Source: Agapetus fuscipes
Lineage: Eukaryota; Arthropoda; Insecta; Trichoptera; Glossosomatidae
Length of the DNA stretch: 64,000 nucleotides
Direction of reading: 5' to 3'
Assembly (NCBI GenBank): GCA_951799405.1
Contig: OX637346.1
Span: 8,641,215-8,705,214, forward strand
Positions 31,305-40,855 of this stretch are shown one piece after another (positions within the stretch are counted from its first letter, which is position 1; each line of letters starts with the position of its first letter). The position numbers and the translations under genes are program-made. The notes under the pieces were generated by a model. That model had not been told where the DNA came from. It searched no databases and saw only the letters and a program-made list of their open reading frames with translations.

Positions 31305-31853
31305 TATGAAGCTGGTGGATATTCTGATGTATGGTAGTGGAAAAAAGAAGATTATCGTTTTAATTTTGTTCCTAATTGCTAACGGTTGTGACCCTTGTGG
31401 AAGCAATTACTCTTTTCCAGTTCTCTCTTGACTGCACTGCCCGTAACGCTTCAACCACCGAGGTGCTTGCTGCTGTCTTCACTTAATCGGTCCATCGTGG
31501 GTGTATCTTCATCTTCCTTTCTTCCCATGGAAAAGGGAGATAATATTTCAAAATATTGTAATGTAAATATTTCAAAATATTATAAGAGCGGTGATCGATA
31601 CCCAATATGAGTCAATGCGGTATAAGCAAAAGCATAGAGAGAAAGTAAAAATGAATAGAGTGACAGAAGATTGTTCGAGCATCTAGAAATAACGGACGAT
31701 GAATCACTGACCAAAAGCGTGTACAAAAGTAACCGTGGAGGTAAAAGACCGAGGAAGGAATGGATTTCTAGAAGTACAGAACAAATTGGAAGCATATGTG
31801 GAGGTGTTGGCCATTCTAAGCGGAATGACGGCCAAAAACAGCTACAGTTATGG
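31305..31853 (+). mobile_element. LINE-2 fragment, heavily decayed
   Basis: A trace of the LMYGSE motif at about 31327-31345 is followed by unrelated or decayed DNA. At 31640-31800 come residues resembling RLFEH, DDESLTKSVYK and KRPRKEW, equivalent to WFGHVE, DDRLTKYVY and GRPRKVW in better copies. The 3' end GCGGAATGACGGCC and CAGCTACAGTTATGG matches the LINE-2 UTR and tail. Many stops and indels. Confidence 0.7.
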
Positions 31854-32379
31854 GAGCTTAAATGTTCACTTGAAGTCCTGTTTATGCTTCTTTATTGTTA
31901 TGATTTTACTCGGGTTCTTTTTTATTAAACTGCGATTTCTTTTGCATAATGTCGGCTTACAATGTACTGATTACTTTTTTTGCTCTGCTTATATCGACTT
32001 TGCGTCACAGTGTTTCAATCAACTCTGATTTTCCACACAATTGGCTCATATTTACACAGTTAATATTATGGACGTTTCTTGTGTATTCCAGATTCTTCTA
32101 TAGTGGATTATACCAGAGCAGTCTAATATCATCCACTTAATCATTATACTAGCTGTTCGACATTGTAACGACATGTGTAAATATGAGCCAATTGTGTGGA
32201 AAATCAGAGTCGATTGAAACACTGTGACGCAAAGTCGATATAAGCAGAGCAAAAAAAGTAATCAGTACATTGTAAGCCGACATTATGCAAAAGAAATCGC
32301 AGTATAATAAAAAAAGAGCCCGAGTAAAATCATAACAATAAAGAAGCATAAACAGGACTTCAAGTGAACATTTAAGCTC
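31854..32379. repeat. Large inverted repeat, arms about 205 bp, spacer about 115 bp
   Basis: Arms 31854-32058 and 32174-32379 are nearly identical inverted copies (for example GAGCTTAAATGTTCACTTGA and TCAAGTGAACATTTAAGCTC at the outer ends; GGCTCATATTTACACA and TGTGTAAATATGAGCC at the inner ends). The spacer 32059-32173 is unique. The left arm abuts the LINE-2 tail. No obvious target duplication. Open frames in the arms are mirror images and meaningless. It could be a large palindromic MITE or an inverted duplication. Confidence 0.92.
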
Positions 32380-32424
32380 ACACTTACGCACACCAGCAAG
32401 CTACGTACCTAGGTACATGTACAC

Positions 32425-32502
32425 AAAAACTCATAGTTCGTAACAATATATTTTTAGTAAAACGTAAGTGTTGCGTTTTACGTAAAGTTTTACTTGCGGC
32501 AC
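32425..32502. mobile_element. MITE-P right-end fragment
   Basis: GTTGCGTTTTACGTAAAGTT followed by TTACTTGCGGCACTG resembles the family's right terminus TTTTATACTTGGGGTACTG with decay. Confidence 0.5.
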
Positions 32503-33929
32503 TGATTATCCCCCTGGCTGGCTTCCGACCCTGGAAGGCAGTAAAGTCCTTGAGCTGGTCATCCGGATTGCCATCATCGTAAAATTTTGCCTGAACTTAA
32601 CATAACGGCTCCCGTGTGGCCGATAAACGCCTAAAGCATCTAACTAATTATACTCGTGCAAGAAATATTATAGTGCTAAGAAATTGCTCATTAGTGTATT
32701 AGTATACTATTTCTGAGATTCACGTTTGCTATATTTTATACGTAAAAAATAATATTTTTTATTAAAAAAAAAAATGTAATTTACACTAACGATTCAGTTC
32801 GTTACTCATAGTTGTAGAAGTGATATGACTTCTGATGACTTTGGATACAACTAGAGCGGAACAATGGCAAGATCGACGTTTTGCACCATCATTCTTTAAT
32901 CTTTAGGCTCATATTTAATGCATGCCCACAAGTAGGCACATCACGATTCTGAATTCGTTTTTTTTTGTTATTTACTTAAATATTAACGTAATTTAACTCA
33001 TAAACAACAATCTAGTAATTTAATAGATTTTTATTTGTTCACAAATAATTTTCTGTATTGTAATTATTGCGTCTGAAATCCCATAAGAAATATGATCATA
33101 GTATATTCATAATTGAGAAATTTACAGAAGAGAAATACTTAAACTTTGTTATGAAGAATTCTAGATATTATTTTTTCTGTAGAGGATATAAAGTTTTTAT
33201 ATTTTGTATTGTTTGTGTATTAACACTGTGAAAATTCATATTGTTTAATTTATAATTTTTTGAATGAATTCAAACAAAACACTGTTTATTTTCACAATAA
33301 AATTTATTTAAAAAGATTAAAATCTTTAAAACAAATTACAAACGTTTTCGACCTAGTAGGTCATCATCAGGTATAAAGTTTTTATTCTGGTACAAGTACT
33401 TTAAAAATATGCTCACCTTGTTTCACAAATTCACGTTTTTTTTCAGTGTTTTAAACTTTTTAAGTGCCTTTCGCACCTTTGCGTTGGCCATGTTTCTTTT
33501 TATAAATCTTCTCCGCTAGAAATGTCTGAGAAAAGCACATTAAAAGCAAGTTTGTCAGGGCATTATCCAAACTTCTTCACGCCAAACAGATGATGTCCTT
33601 TGTGCTCTCGTTTGTCGCATTTGCCAGCTTTGTAGGGAATGAGGTCGGGGGTGGACGGCGCCAGTATTCGACGCAAAATTTGCAAGTAATCGGGTGCATT
33701 AGGGCTGAGGTATTATCGCAGTATCCAATGAAAATTTGAAAACAGTTTATTCTAACTCCATATAAATGCAATAACTTTCTCCAGTGTCTCAAAACAAAGC
33801 CAACGCAACACAACACAAACTATAACACTTCACAGCTAACAGCCTTGCAACAAAGGATCAGGACATCAACTGCCACATCACCAATACCTCTGCCGCACTA
33901 TAACAAGTGTCATAGACCCCTAGAGCCTC
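32503..33929. other. Mostly AT-rich unique DNA with a hammerhead-like motif
   Basis: A GC-richer piece lies at 32500-32640. A segment at about 33210-33300 is shared with 56.7-56.85 kb. A hammerhead-like core is annotated separately at 33346-33370. A 79-codon minus-strand frame (33577-33816) has no recognisable product. Confidence 0.45.
33346..33370 (-). ncRNA. Possible hammerhead-ribozyme core motif
   Basis: On the minus strand, CTGATGA (33364-33370) is followed by a GACCT/AGGTC stem and then GAAA (33346-33349). This is the order of conserved core elements of a hammerhead: CUGAUGA, stem II, GAAA. Similar motifs are known from Penelope-like retroelements. I could not define stems I and III or a cleavage site convincingly, and there is a one-base bulge at the stem II base, so the call is tentative. 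Confidence 0.3.
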
Positions 33930-34140
33930 TGAATCTACTGAAGTCTTTTTAAAAAATCTTGGATGGGCTGGTCATGTACAGAGAATACCGGACACACGTA
34001 TCCCTAATAAAATTATGACTGGACATTCGGGCGGAAGGAGAAAAGTGGGAAGATTATAAGAAGACGAAGTAAGAGGTGATGCAGCTGATGGAGCTGGTGG
34101 TAGATATTACAGGAGTCCAAGGTTCGGTATGGGCCGTAGC
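33930..34140 (+). mobile_element. LINE-4 C-terminal fragment
   Basis: A plus-strand reading gives LGWAGHVQRIPDTRIP and GHSGGRRKVGRL, the pattern W-GH-R and GRRK-GR seen after the RT domain of other LINE clades. It differs from LINE-1 and LINE-2. The frame then breaks. RT motifs are absent. Confidence 0.6.
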
Positions 34141-34676
34141 GCCATCGCAAGAAAACTAATAAATTTGTTGCAACATTATATAAGCTAGTCAGTAGGAAAA
34201 TATGTGCGATTTTGCTTTGAGGTGTAAATTTATGAGTTCTTAAAACAATATAAATCATTTAAGTATTTTTTTTTCCTTTTTGATCCTGGCGATGAAAGGA
34301 GCTTTCGATTTTAATATCTTATAATATTTATAATTTACAATTTCCTTTATATGCTTATTATCACAGAAGGAATACCTTGTGAATACATGTGAATAACACG
34401 CATTGCTCAAATGTCTGCAAAGTGTTGTTTTCCTTTCAAATGAACGTGCTGGTAGACTTTTATTTTCAAAAATAAAACTGTGCACAGCTGATTTTGTATG
34501 TGAGTCTCATTTTTCTTTTCTTTATCCTAATGATGCCACCAAAAATATATTAACTTTATTTTTAAACAGTACATTGTTTTTCTTCACGTTTCCAAGGAGT
34601 ATATTTGCGTGATTCGGTGACTTTAGTTCGCAGCCACCCCTACAGTCGCTATTCTTTGTGTCTAGCACGTCTTCTA
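34141..34676. other. AT-rich unique DNA
   Basis: Frames of 69-81 codons, none recognisable. Confidence 0.4.
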
Positions 34677-34678
34677 TA

Positions 34679-34824
34679 CCCCAAGTATAAAACATCTCTT
34701 AAACGCAACCATATCGTTTAGGTACTAAAAATTATATAAAACAAGAACAGAGCATCTAGTGAAAAATTTAGTTACAGTGTAATTTTTGTGGACGTTATGG
34801 TTGAGTTTAAACGCAGACTTGGAG
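34679..34824. mobile_element. MITE-P copy, TA-flanked
   Basis: TA at 34677-34678 precedes CCCCAAGTATAAAAC, and TA at 34825-34826 follows ACTTGGAG. Right arm TTATGGTTGAGTTTAAACG is close to consensus. Centre GAGCATCTAGTGAAAA. Confidence 0.88.
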
Positions 34825-34826
34825 TA

Positions 34827-35561
34827 GTGATGTCTTTGTGCACGTACCGACCTGACCCCTGAACTGTGTATTTTTAAAGCAACTTGCCGACATTACGAAT
34901 GTACTCTCTGGCATCTACAAATGCAGTGCCATCTTGTTATTGTACACAAAGGAAATTTCTTCCTGTTGATCTTAAAAAATTCACGCGATTTTTTTGGTCG
35001 CACAAGTTTGTTCAGTCTTTTTCACAGTCAACTGAATTCTCACTTTTTTTTTTCACAGCTTGTTTTTTTTACTCAGACAAAAAAATGAAATTTAGTGCTT
35101 TTTTTGCACATTTTTTCCCCCTTAACGTTGGCGATCACCTTGGCAAATACTTTGCAATCTTGTGGTTTTTCGGAAAACTCCTCCACAGATCACATCCCGG
35201 TCCAGTCTCGTGCATTGTGCAGCCGCAATTTCTATTTTCTACCAGCTCCTCGCCGTCTCTCTATCTTGCCTAACATTTACTTAGTTACAAAAAAACCTCT
35301 GGATAAAAGCTTTTCGTTTCTTTCAATAATATCAGAGTATGTGTACCAAGTCGTTGCGCTCTTTTTACAGGTTTCATGTATTGAAAGCCTTACTTGGCAT
35401 TCGGCACGTTCAGTCAAGTCATCGCTGACCCATGTGCGGTTTCTGTGCAGCCATTTTAACGTTACTTAACCAGTGCTTCCTACACAGTCACGACTCTCTC
35501 GTAAAGTTATTTTTGGTTCTGCCCCTCCCTACGCCATACTACACGAGAAACTCTGTAGCTT
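34827..35561. other. Unique DNA with two overlapping unassigned frames
   Basis: Plus-strand frames of 129 and 124 codons (34884-35273 and 35095-35469) overlap in different frames, are rich in Phe and Ser from the T-rich strand, and show no domain. I regard them as chance frames. The block is GC-richer at 35150-35260 and 35390-35460. Confidence 0.35.
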
Positions 35562-35700
35562 TGGATATATAAGTTAACGTATTAACTCAATCGGAAGGTT
35601 TTTCCAAAACTTAAACGCTTACTAGATGCGCGATTTTAGTTTCGATACATTTCTTGGCGTACTCAATTGTTGCGTTTAACGTAAAATTTAATACTTGGGA
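35562..35700. mobile_element. MITE-P copy
   Basis: Left arm GTTAACGTATTAACTCAATC, centre CGCTTACTAGATGCGCG, right arm TTGTTGCGTTTAACG and end TTTAATACTTGGGA. Confidence 0.75.
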
Positions 35701-36770
35701 TACTGTAATGGTCACAAGTAGCAACGGAAAGGGTTGTGCTGAAATGCAATTAATGGCTAATGGTGTTTGTTTTAGCGATGTATCAGTTTTAATTTCCGAT
35801 TCAAAATTAATGGTGTTTTCTTTAACGATACAGGAAAAACATGCTTTCATTTTAATACAAGAATAAATAGTACCTACGTTAATTTTTGTTGCTCAAAAAA
35901 AAAAAAAAAATTAAAATGTGTAGGTAGTAAAATCTGTATTTCAGTTTAACGGAAATATTTGTTCTTATAATTCGTTGATAAAACCACTCTTAATTATTAT
36001 GAAGGATTTTTGTGGCATTAACTTTGTAATCGTAGTTTATATATAAAGCTTTTTGAAACAGTATTATCACAAAAATAATTAAATCATTTGTCACAAATAA
36101 TTTGTAATGTATTCATATTTTTAATTTATTTTTTAAGACGCAAAGAATACCTTGACGCATTTTTAAACCTGATTAAAACTGTTACTTAAATTAAAACCCA
36201 AATAAAATAACCCAATTAGTTTTCATAAATTTTCATTGATATAGTTTTTCATCAACCTATTTCGAATTTCCAAATTTTTGGCCTTATTAAGAGAACCGAC
36301 TTGAAGAAGCTGTAAATATAAAAGCTCCAAGCTTCATACTTATCTGGAGTGATGGAGCTGCCCTTCCAACTTAAAACTACACTTTTCTCTTCCATTCCAG
36401 AATTTCTCGAGAAAATTCCTTCTCAGTACAAAGGCGATATAATATAATTTATTATATTTCGTTTTATTTTCAAAGTTGTGGCCAACTTTTCAGCAAGTTT
36501 GCGCATTTTTTTGCTCCGCCATCGGTAAATAAAAAGTACGTATTCAGCGAGCTTTGCCCGGCGCGATTTTGGCGCGGATCCTAACGGACTTTTTACAGGC
36601 CAATATTTTCAGTCTGCGTCCGGAAAATTTCGATTTTATTAATTTAAAATCGTTTAACAGTGGTTCACGCTTTCGGAGCATGGACCAAACTAAAGTGATA
36701 TACGAGTAGAATGCCTAGAAAAAAAATATGGTGGTGCTCAGTTATTATACGGAGATATCTAAAAATACTT
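35701..36770. other. AT-rich DNA with a GC-richer unique block
   Basis: The interval 36480-36660 (TTGCCCGGCGCGATTTTGGC) is GC-richer and non-repetitive. A mirror-strand frame pair at 35611-35866 has no recognisable product. Confidence 0.4.
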
Positions 36771-36895
36771 TTTCTACTCCCATTTGGTAATTTACTAATT
36801 ACAAAACGGCTAACGCAATCACAATGCCATACATTTCTACACCCGTTGCATAATGTTACATTTATGCAACCGGTAACCGTGTTAAAATGAACATG

Positions 36896-36907
36896 TGCGC
36901 ATGCGCA
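36896..36907. promoter_or_regulatory. NRF1-like palindrome TGCGCATGCGCA (unit 1)
   Basis: A perfect 12-base match to the NRF1/Ewg consensus TGCGCATGCGCA. About 75 bp downstream lies CAAGATGGCCGC, resembling a YY1/Pho site. Both are promoter-type motifs in animals; here no gene follows, so function is only suggested. Confidence 0.4.
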
Positions 36908-37012
36908 TTGTCAGAATTGGAACCATTTTTTAATTTCAAATGTCAACCTTGTATGGGGGTATGAAGACCTGTCAATCCAAGATGGCCGCAAGCGATCAGC
37001 TGATTAGGCTTC

Positions 37013-37259
37013 TATAATCTATAATCTAAGTTGCAAGGATATATTCATTTAAAGCTCTCAGATGTAAGCCCACAAACCAACAAGTGTAGTTCGCGCTTAC
37101 AAATGCTGAATGTGTACTTACAAATAAAATCCAAACCTCAAATGAACATAAGCCCCACAACTTTTGCCGACCTTCCCTGAAACAGGGGTAACATTGGCAA
37201 AGTGAACCATTTTTTACAGTATGGGTGGTCAGCCTCATACCAACCTATAAGTCAAGGAA
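37013..37259 (-). mobile_element. SINE-B, full-length, young, insertion polymorphic between duplicate units
   Basis: Near-identical to the copies at 4.6 and 21.4 kb. It interrupts GATTAGGCTTC, which in unit 2 continues without a break. The right flank GAGTAGGATGCTTC may be an imperfect target duplication of GATTAGGCTTC. Confidence 0.93.
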
Positions 37260-37529
37260 TATGAGTAGGATGCTTCATATAGTGATATTCGGTAGGTAGG
37301 AATTACCGTGGTGATGAGACTTTCAGCCCTGTTAAGATGAAAATAAATAAGTATATTTTATGTGTAGAGTCAAATAAAAATTGTTAATAGTGCTAAAATT
37401 TATCGAATTTATTTATCGGATTGCTCCAAATAAAGCTTTCCTTTTTTCAATGGAAAATAAAAGGCTTGAAAGGAAAACAATACAAAAAATTTCACCGCAA
37501 AAAATAAACAAACTCAAAAGGTTACTTGG

Positions 37530-37755
37530 TTAATAGGTGAGTATGAGGTTGATCACCTATGCTGTACAAATTTGGTTCACCTGCCAATACAACTGCAGGG
37601 CATATGTTTATTTGAGTTTTGGGTTTGAATGTTTAAGCTTATATGCAGGATGTAAAAGCGCGACCTTATACATATGTGTCGGCTTGTGGGCATGAATTCA
37701 ATATGAAACCTAAATATAATTTATTTTTACAACTTAGGTTAGATTAGATAATCGA
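37530..37755 (+). mobile_element. SINE-B, old copy inside unit 1
   Basis: TATGAGGTTGATCACC, GCTGTACAAATTTGGTTCACC, CAACTGCAGGGCATATG and the tail ACTTAGGTTAGATTAGAT align in order. It lacks the CACCCCTGTTTCAG block. Present in both units, so it predates the duplication. Confidence 0.8.
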
Positions 37756-37881
37756 AAGGAATGATAAATCACACGTTTTGACAAAGGTAAGGTTTTAATT
37801 ACTTCAAATGGACGAGTACATTATAATGACTATTATTCACTATTTTGTTAATTCTCTCATGGTCGTAGAAAAAGTATTGTA

Positions 37882-37999
37882 TGCCACTGCACGTAATTAG
37901 TCTTTGTAACACTCGTGCTTTCTATTGTGCCATTCGGCTGCGCCTCATGGCACAAACTAGCACTCGTGTTAAAAAGACTATCATTTCTTGGCAGTGGCA
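37882..37999. mobile_element. MITE-S in unit 1
   Basis: Ends TGCCACTGC and GCAGTGGCA, flanked by TA. Inner arms ACACTCGTGCT and AGCACTCGTGT, then TTGTGCCATTCGG and CCTCATGGCACAA, enclose a short GCTGCG loop. A nearly complete palindrome of 118 bp with no coding capacity. Confidence 0.85.
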
Positions 38000-38134
38000 T
38001 AAATAACTATTTTCTACTCCCATTTGGTAATTTACTAATTACAAAACGGCTAACGCAATCACAATGCCATACATTTCTACACCCGTTGCATAATGTTACA
38101 TTATGCAACTGGTATCCGTGTTAAAATGAACATG

Positions 38135-38146
38135 TGCGCATGCGCA
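38135..38146. promoter_or_regulatory. NRF1-like palindrome TGCGCATGCGCA (unit 2)
   Basis: The perfect 12-mer is conserved in the second unit, whereas flanking positions have diverged slightly. Confidence 0.4.
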
Positions 38147-38503
38147 TTGTCAGAATTGGAACCATTTTTTAATTTCAAATGTCAACCTTGTATGGGGGTA
38201 TGAAGACCTGTCAATCCAAGATGGATCGCGATCAGCTGATTAGGCTTCATACAATATTAGTGATATTCGGTAGGTAGTAATTACCGTGGTGATGAGACTT
38301 TCAGCCCTGTTCAGATGAAAATAAATAAGTATATTTTATGTGTAGAGTCAAATAAAAATTGTTAATAGTGCTAAAATTTATCGAATTTATTTATCGGATC
38401 GCTCCAAATAAAGCTTTCCTTTTTTCAATGGAAAATAAAAGGCTTGAAAGGAAAACAATACAAAAAATTTCACCGCAAAAAATAAACAAACTCAAAAAGT
38501 TAC

Positions 38504-38732
38504 TTGGTTAATAGGTGAGTATGAGGTTGATCACCTATGCTGTACAAATTTGGTTGACCTGCCAATACAACTGCAGGGCATATGTTTATTTGAGTTTTGG
38601 GTTTGAATGTTTAAGCTTATATGCAGGATGTAAAAGCGCGACCTTATACATATGTGTCGGCTTGTGGGCATGAATTCAATATGAAACCTAAATATAATTT
38701 ATTTTTACAACTTAGGTTAGATTAGATAATCG
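38504..38732 (+). mobile_element. SINE-B, old copy inside unit 2
   Basis: Duplicate of the copy at 37.53 kb; differs by isolated substitutions such as GGTTGACC for GGTTCACC. Confidence 0.8.
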
Positions 38733-38859
38733 AAGGGAATGATAAATCACACGTTTTGACAAAGGTAAGGTTTTAATTACTTCAAATGGACGAGTACATT
38801 ATAATGACTATTATTCACTATTTTGTTAATTCTCTCATGGTCGTAGAAAAAGTATTGTA

Positions 38860-38977
38860 TGCCACTGCACGTAATTAGTCTTTGTAACACTCGTGCTTTC
38901 TATTGTGCCATTCGGCTGCGCCTCATGGCACAAACTAGCACTCGTGTTAAAAAGACTATCAGTACTTGGCAGTGGCA
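38860..38977. mobile_element. MITE-S in unit 2
   Basis: Duplicate of the element at 37.88 kb, with TGCCACTGC and GCAGTGGCA ends and TA flanks retained. Confidence 0.85.
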
Positions 38978-39169
38978 TAAATAACTATTTTGATTAAAAG
39001 CATTTCGTTAAAAAACAATGAATGTGAAAATAAATGAATTTTTGTTGCGTTTTCAGGGGAAGTAGTAATGTAGAAAAAAGGTAGATTATTATAGTTAACA
39101 TGTATTTTATCTTTTTCCTAAGATTTCAGATATGAGACTTTTACTGGAACAGTTACTTTGTAATAAACA

Positions 39170-39475
39170 TTTTGCGAGGAGTGGCCAGAACCTCTGAAAA
39201 ATTGCATCGATTACTTCTTATATTTGCGCAACTCTTTGAATTCCGTTATATCTATCACCTATTTCATACATTTCTTTTTTCTACATTCATTTGCTTCACA
39301 TTTACACATTAAACAATTCATCAATTTCATACACCTTCTCACATATCCTTGACGCATTAATTTTATTTAGTGAACTTTTCCAAGTTCCATTATTCTACAC
39401 ACTCTAAACATTGATTTGATTTCATTTAGTTTCCCTGCTCTCATCCACAAAGCACTTGCACCCATTATTCTGTCA
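39170..39475 (-). mobile_element. LINE-2 fragment, old copy
   Basis: On the minus strand the 3' end reads GCAATTTTTCAGAGGTTCTGG followed by CCACTCCTCGC, matching the LINE-2 end. Upstream residues resemble MGASALWMRAGKLNEI, a segment that precedes LMYGSEAW in related elements. Frames are broken. Confidence 0.55.
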
Positions 39476-39513
39476 GTGGCGTAACCTGACGCAGTGCCCA
39501 AGCGAACATTCAA

Positions 39514-39672
39514 GCCCCACAACTATACAACGATGCGTTTAAACTCAACTACAGCGCTTTAATTGAAAATGCATGCAAACAAAAGCAGCGCCTCTTCTGA
39601 GTGATTGAGATTCCGTAATTATTTGGTAAAACGTTGTGAATGAGTGAGAATATTAACTTCTATACTTGGTGA
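39514..39672. mobile_element. MITE-P copy
   Basis: Left CCCCACAACTATACAACG, arm GTTTAAACTCAACTACAGCG, centre AGCAGCGCCTCTTCTGAGTG, right end CTATACTTGGTGAAC. Confidence 0.78.
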
Positions 39673-39944
39673 ACAGCATGCAAGCTCAGAGTGCCACACA
39701 AGCGGCGCAACCATATTTCTGGCGAGCAGTTTGTACCGCCTGTGTTTTGCTGATACCCTATTCCCAAAATCAATACATACAAAATTATTAATTAAAAGTA
39801 CGTATACTTAAAAAAAGTGTATATTCAATTCAACAAAAAAAAATTCAGTAAAAAAATTGTTTTTTTGTTTTTATAATGTAAAAGTTAGAAAGTAAATGCC
39901 TTGTCAATTAATGATAAATAAAAACTAATTTCCTGTCCCTGTTT

Positions 39945-40033
39945 TGAGCCGCAGAATCCAAGTTGTACATAGCCATGATGATCGCCGATCTTCGATAGAA
40001 CTGGCACCAAAAGAAGAAGAAGAAATAATTACG
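39945..40033 (+). mobile_element. LINE-3 tail with (GAA)n end
   Basis: GCCATGATGATCGCCGATCT, then GATAGAACTGGCACC and AAGAAGAAGAAGAAAT: the same end as the minus copy near 28 kb. It overlaps a 64-codon frame that is not a gene. Confidence 0.55.
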
Positions 40034-40286
40034 AATCGTTTCCAAGAGACGAGAGGGTTTTTTCATTGTTCTTATTTGAACTTCTATGCTACTTCATCAG
40101 GAGACGTGTTACTTTCTCGACGAAGAAGTGGTAGTTAATTTTTTTTTTCGCCATTCGCAGTGAAATGAAGTACTGGTTGAGTCCCGCCAGGCCTTTTGAA
40201 AATAGCTTTGACCCATAGCTAACAGATGCCATTGGACAATTATCAGCTTATAAATTATGGAAATAAATATTGGTAACTTATGAATT

Positions 40287-40855
40287 ACTCATTTCGCTAT
40301 CATTCACTGTCCATGCTTCACTTCCATACATCAAATGAGTAAAGTATGTACGGTGGAAATGAAGCATTTGAGAAGTATGACAGGAAAAACTTTGAGGGAT
40401 AGAGTTAGGAATGAATGGGTAAAAAAATAATGTGATTTGAAAGAGGATGTGAAAGTTAAAGTACAAAAGAATGTGATGAGATGGTTTGGGCATGTGGAAA
40501 AAATGAATGATGATAGACTGACAAAGTATGTATAATAATAATAATAATAATTGGACAATTTGTATACAGCGCCGTTTAGTGGCACTAGCCACCCCAAGGG
40601 CGCTTCCACAAATGAAAGTGTGAAAGGAAAAAGTATGTAAGGGACGACCGAGAAAAGTATGGAGTGATCAGATTGAGGAGATTGTGAAAGAATGGGATAT
40701 ACAAAGTGAGCGTAAAAGAAGAAAATGCATGAAAAAGGTGATGAATATGAAGGAATTGAAAGAGGTATGTCAGGATAGGAAAAAATGGAGGCAACTCTGC
40801 AGAGGCTCTGGCCACCCCTAGCGGAATGGTGGCAGAGTTACAGTTACATTTACAG
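40287..40855 (+). mobile_element. LINE-2 insertion with 5' inversion and TATGAATT target duplication
   Basis: Flanked by TATGAATT at 40279-40286 and 40856-40863. Bases 40287 to about 40332 encode LMYGSEAWTVNDSEMS on the minus strand. From about 40333 the plus strand continues with the next residues (SKVCTVEMKHLRSM), followed by VMRWFGHVEKM, then after a short insertion GRPRKVWSDQIEEI, MKELKEVCQDRKKWR and the stop at the end of the RGSGHP coding end. The 3' end has TTACAG-type repeats. The inverted 5' segment meets the main part at a repeated AAATGAGTAA, the signature of twin priming. One in-frame stop follows WVKK. Dead and 5'-truncated. Confidence 0.93.
40534..40607. mobile_element. (AAT)n-GCGCC micro-element inserted in LINE-2
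   Basis: Compared with the minus copy at 43.6 kb, this copy has about 74 extra bases: an (AAT) run, then TTGTATACAGCGCC and GTGGCACTAGCCAC (a perfect hairpin), then AAGGGCGCTTCC. A similar order, (AAT)n followed by TTATATAGCGCC, is at 51.2 kb. It may be a small mobile unit whose insertion is seen here by comparison of copies. Confidence 0.6.

Larger units (their letters stand above)
36771..38010. repeat. Tandem duplication, unit 1 (contains SINE-B insertion)
   Basis: This unit of 1240 bp is followed immediately by unit 2 of about 980 bp; both begin TTTCTACTCCCATTTGG and end CAGTGGCATAAATAACTATT. Outside the SINE-B at 37013-37259 the two are nearly identical, with scattered substitutions and small indels. 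Each unit contains an NRF1-like palindrome, an old SINE-B and MITE-S. Confidence 0.95.
38011..38990. repeat. Tandem duplication, unit 2 (empty SINE site)
   Basis: It lacks the young SINE-B; its target reads GATTAGGCTTCATACAATAT without interruption. Its NRF1-like palindrome is intact, but the YY1-like motif is altered (AAGATGGATCGCG). Confidence 0.95.

Noticed and set aside
31854..32379. Two convergent related genes
   Set aside because: Frames in the arms are mirror copies of an inverted repeat with no domain.
34884..35469. Two overlapping frames of 129 and 124 codons
   Set aside because: They overlap in different frames, are Phe/Ser-rich because the strand is T-rich, and match nothing I recognise.
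36771..38990. CRISPR array or satellite array
   Set aside because: Only two units of about 1 kb; no short regularly spaced repeats with unique spacers anywhere in the window.
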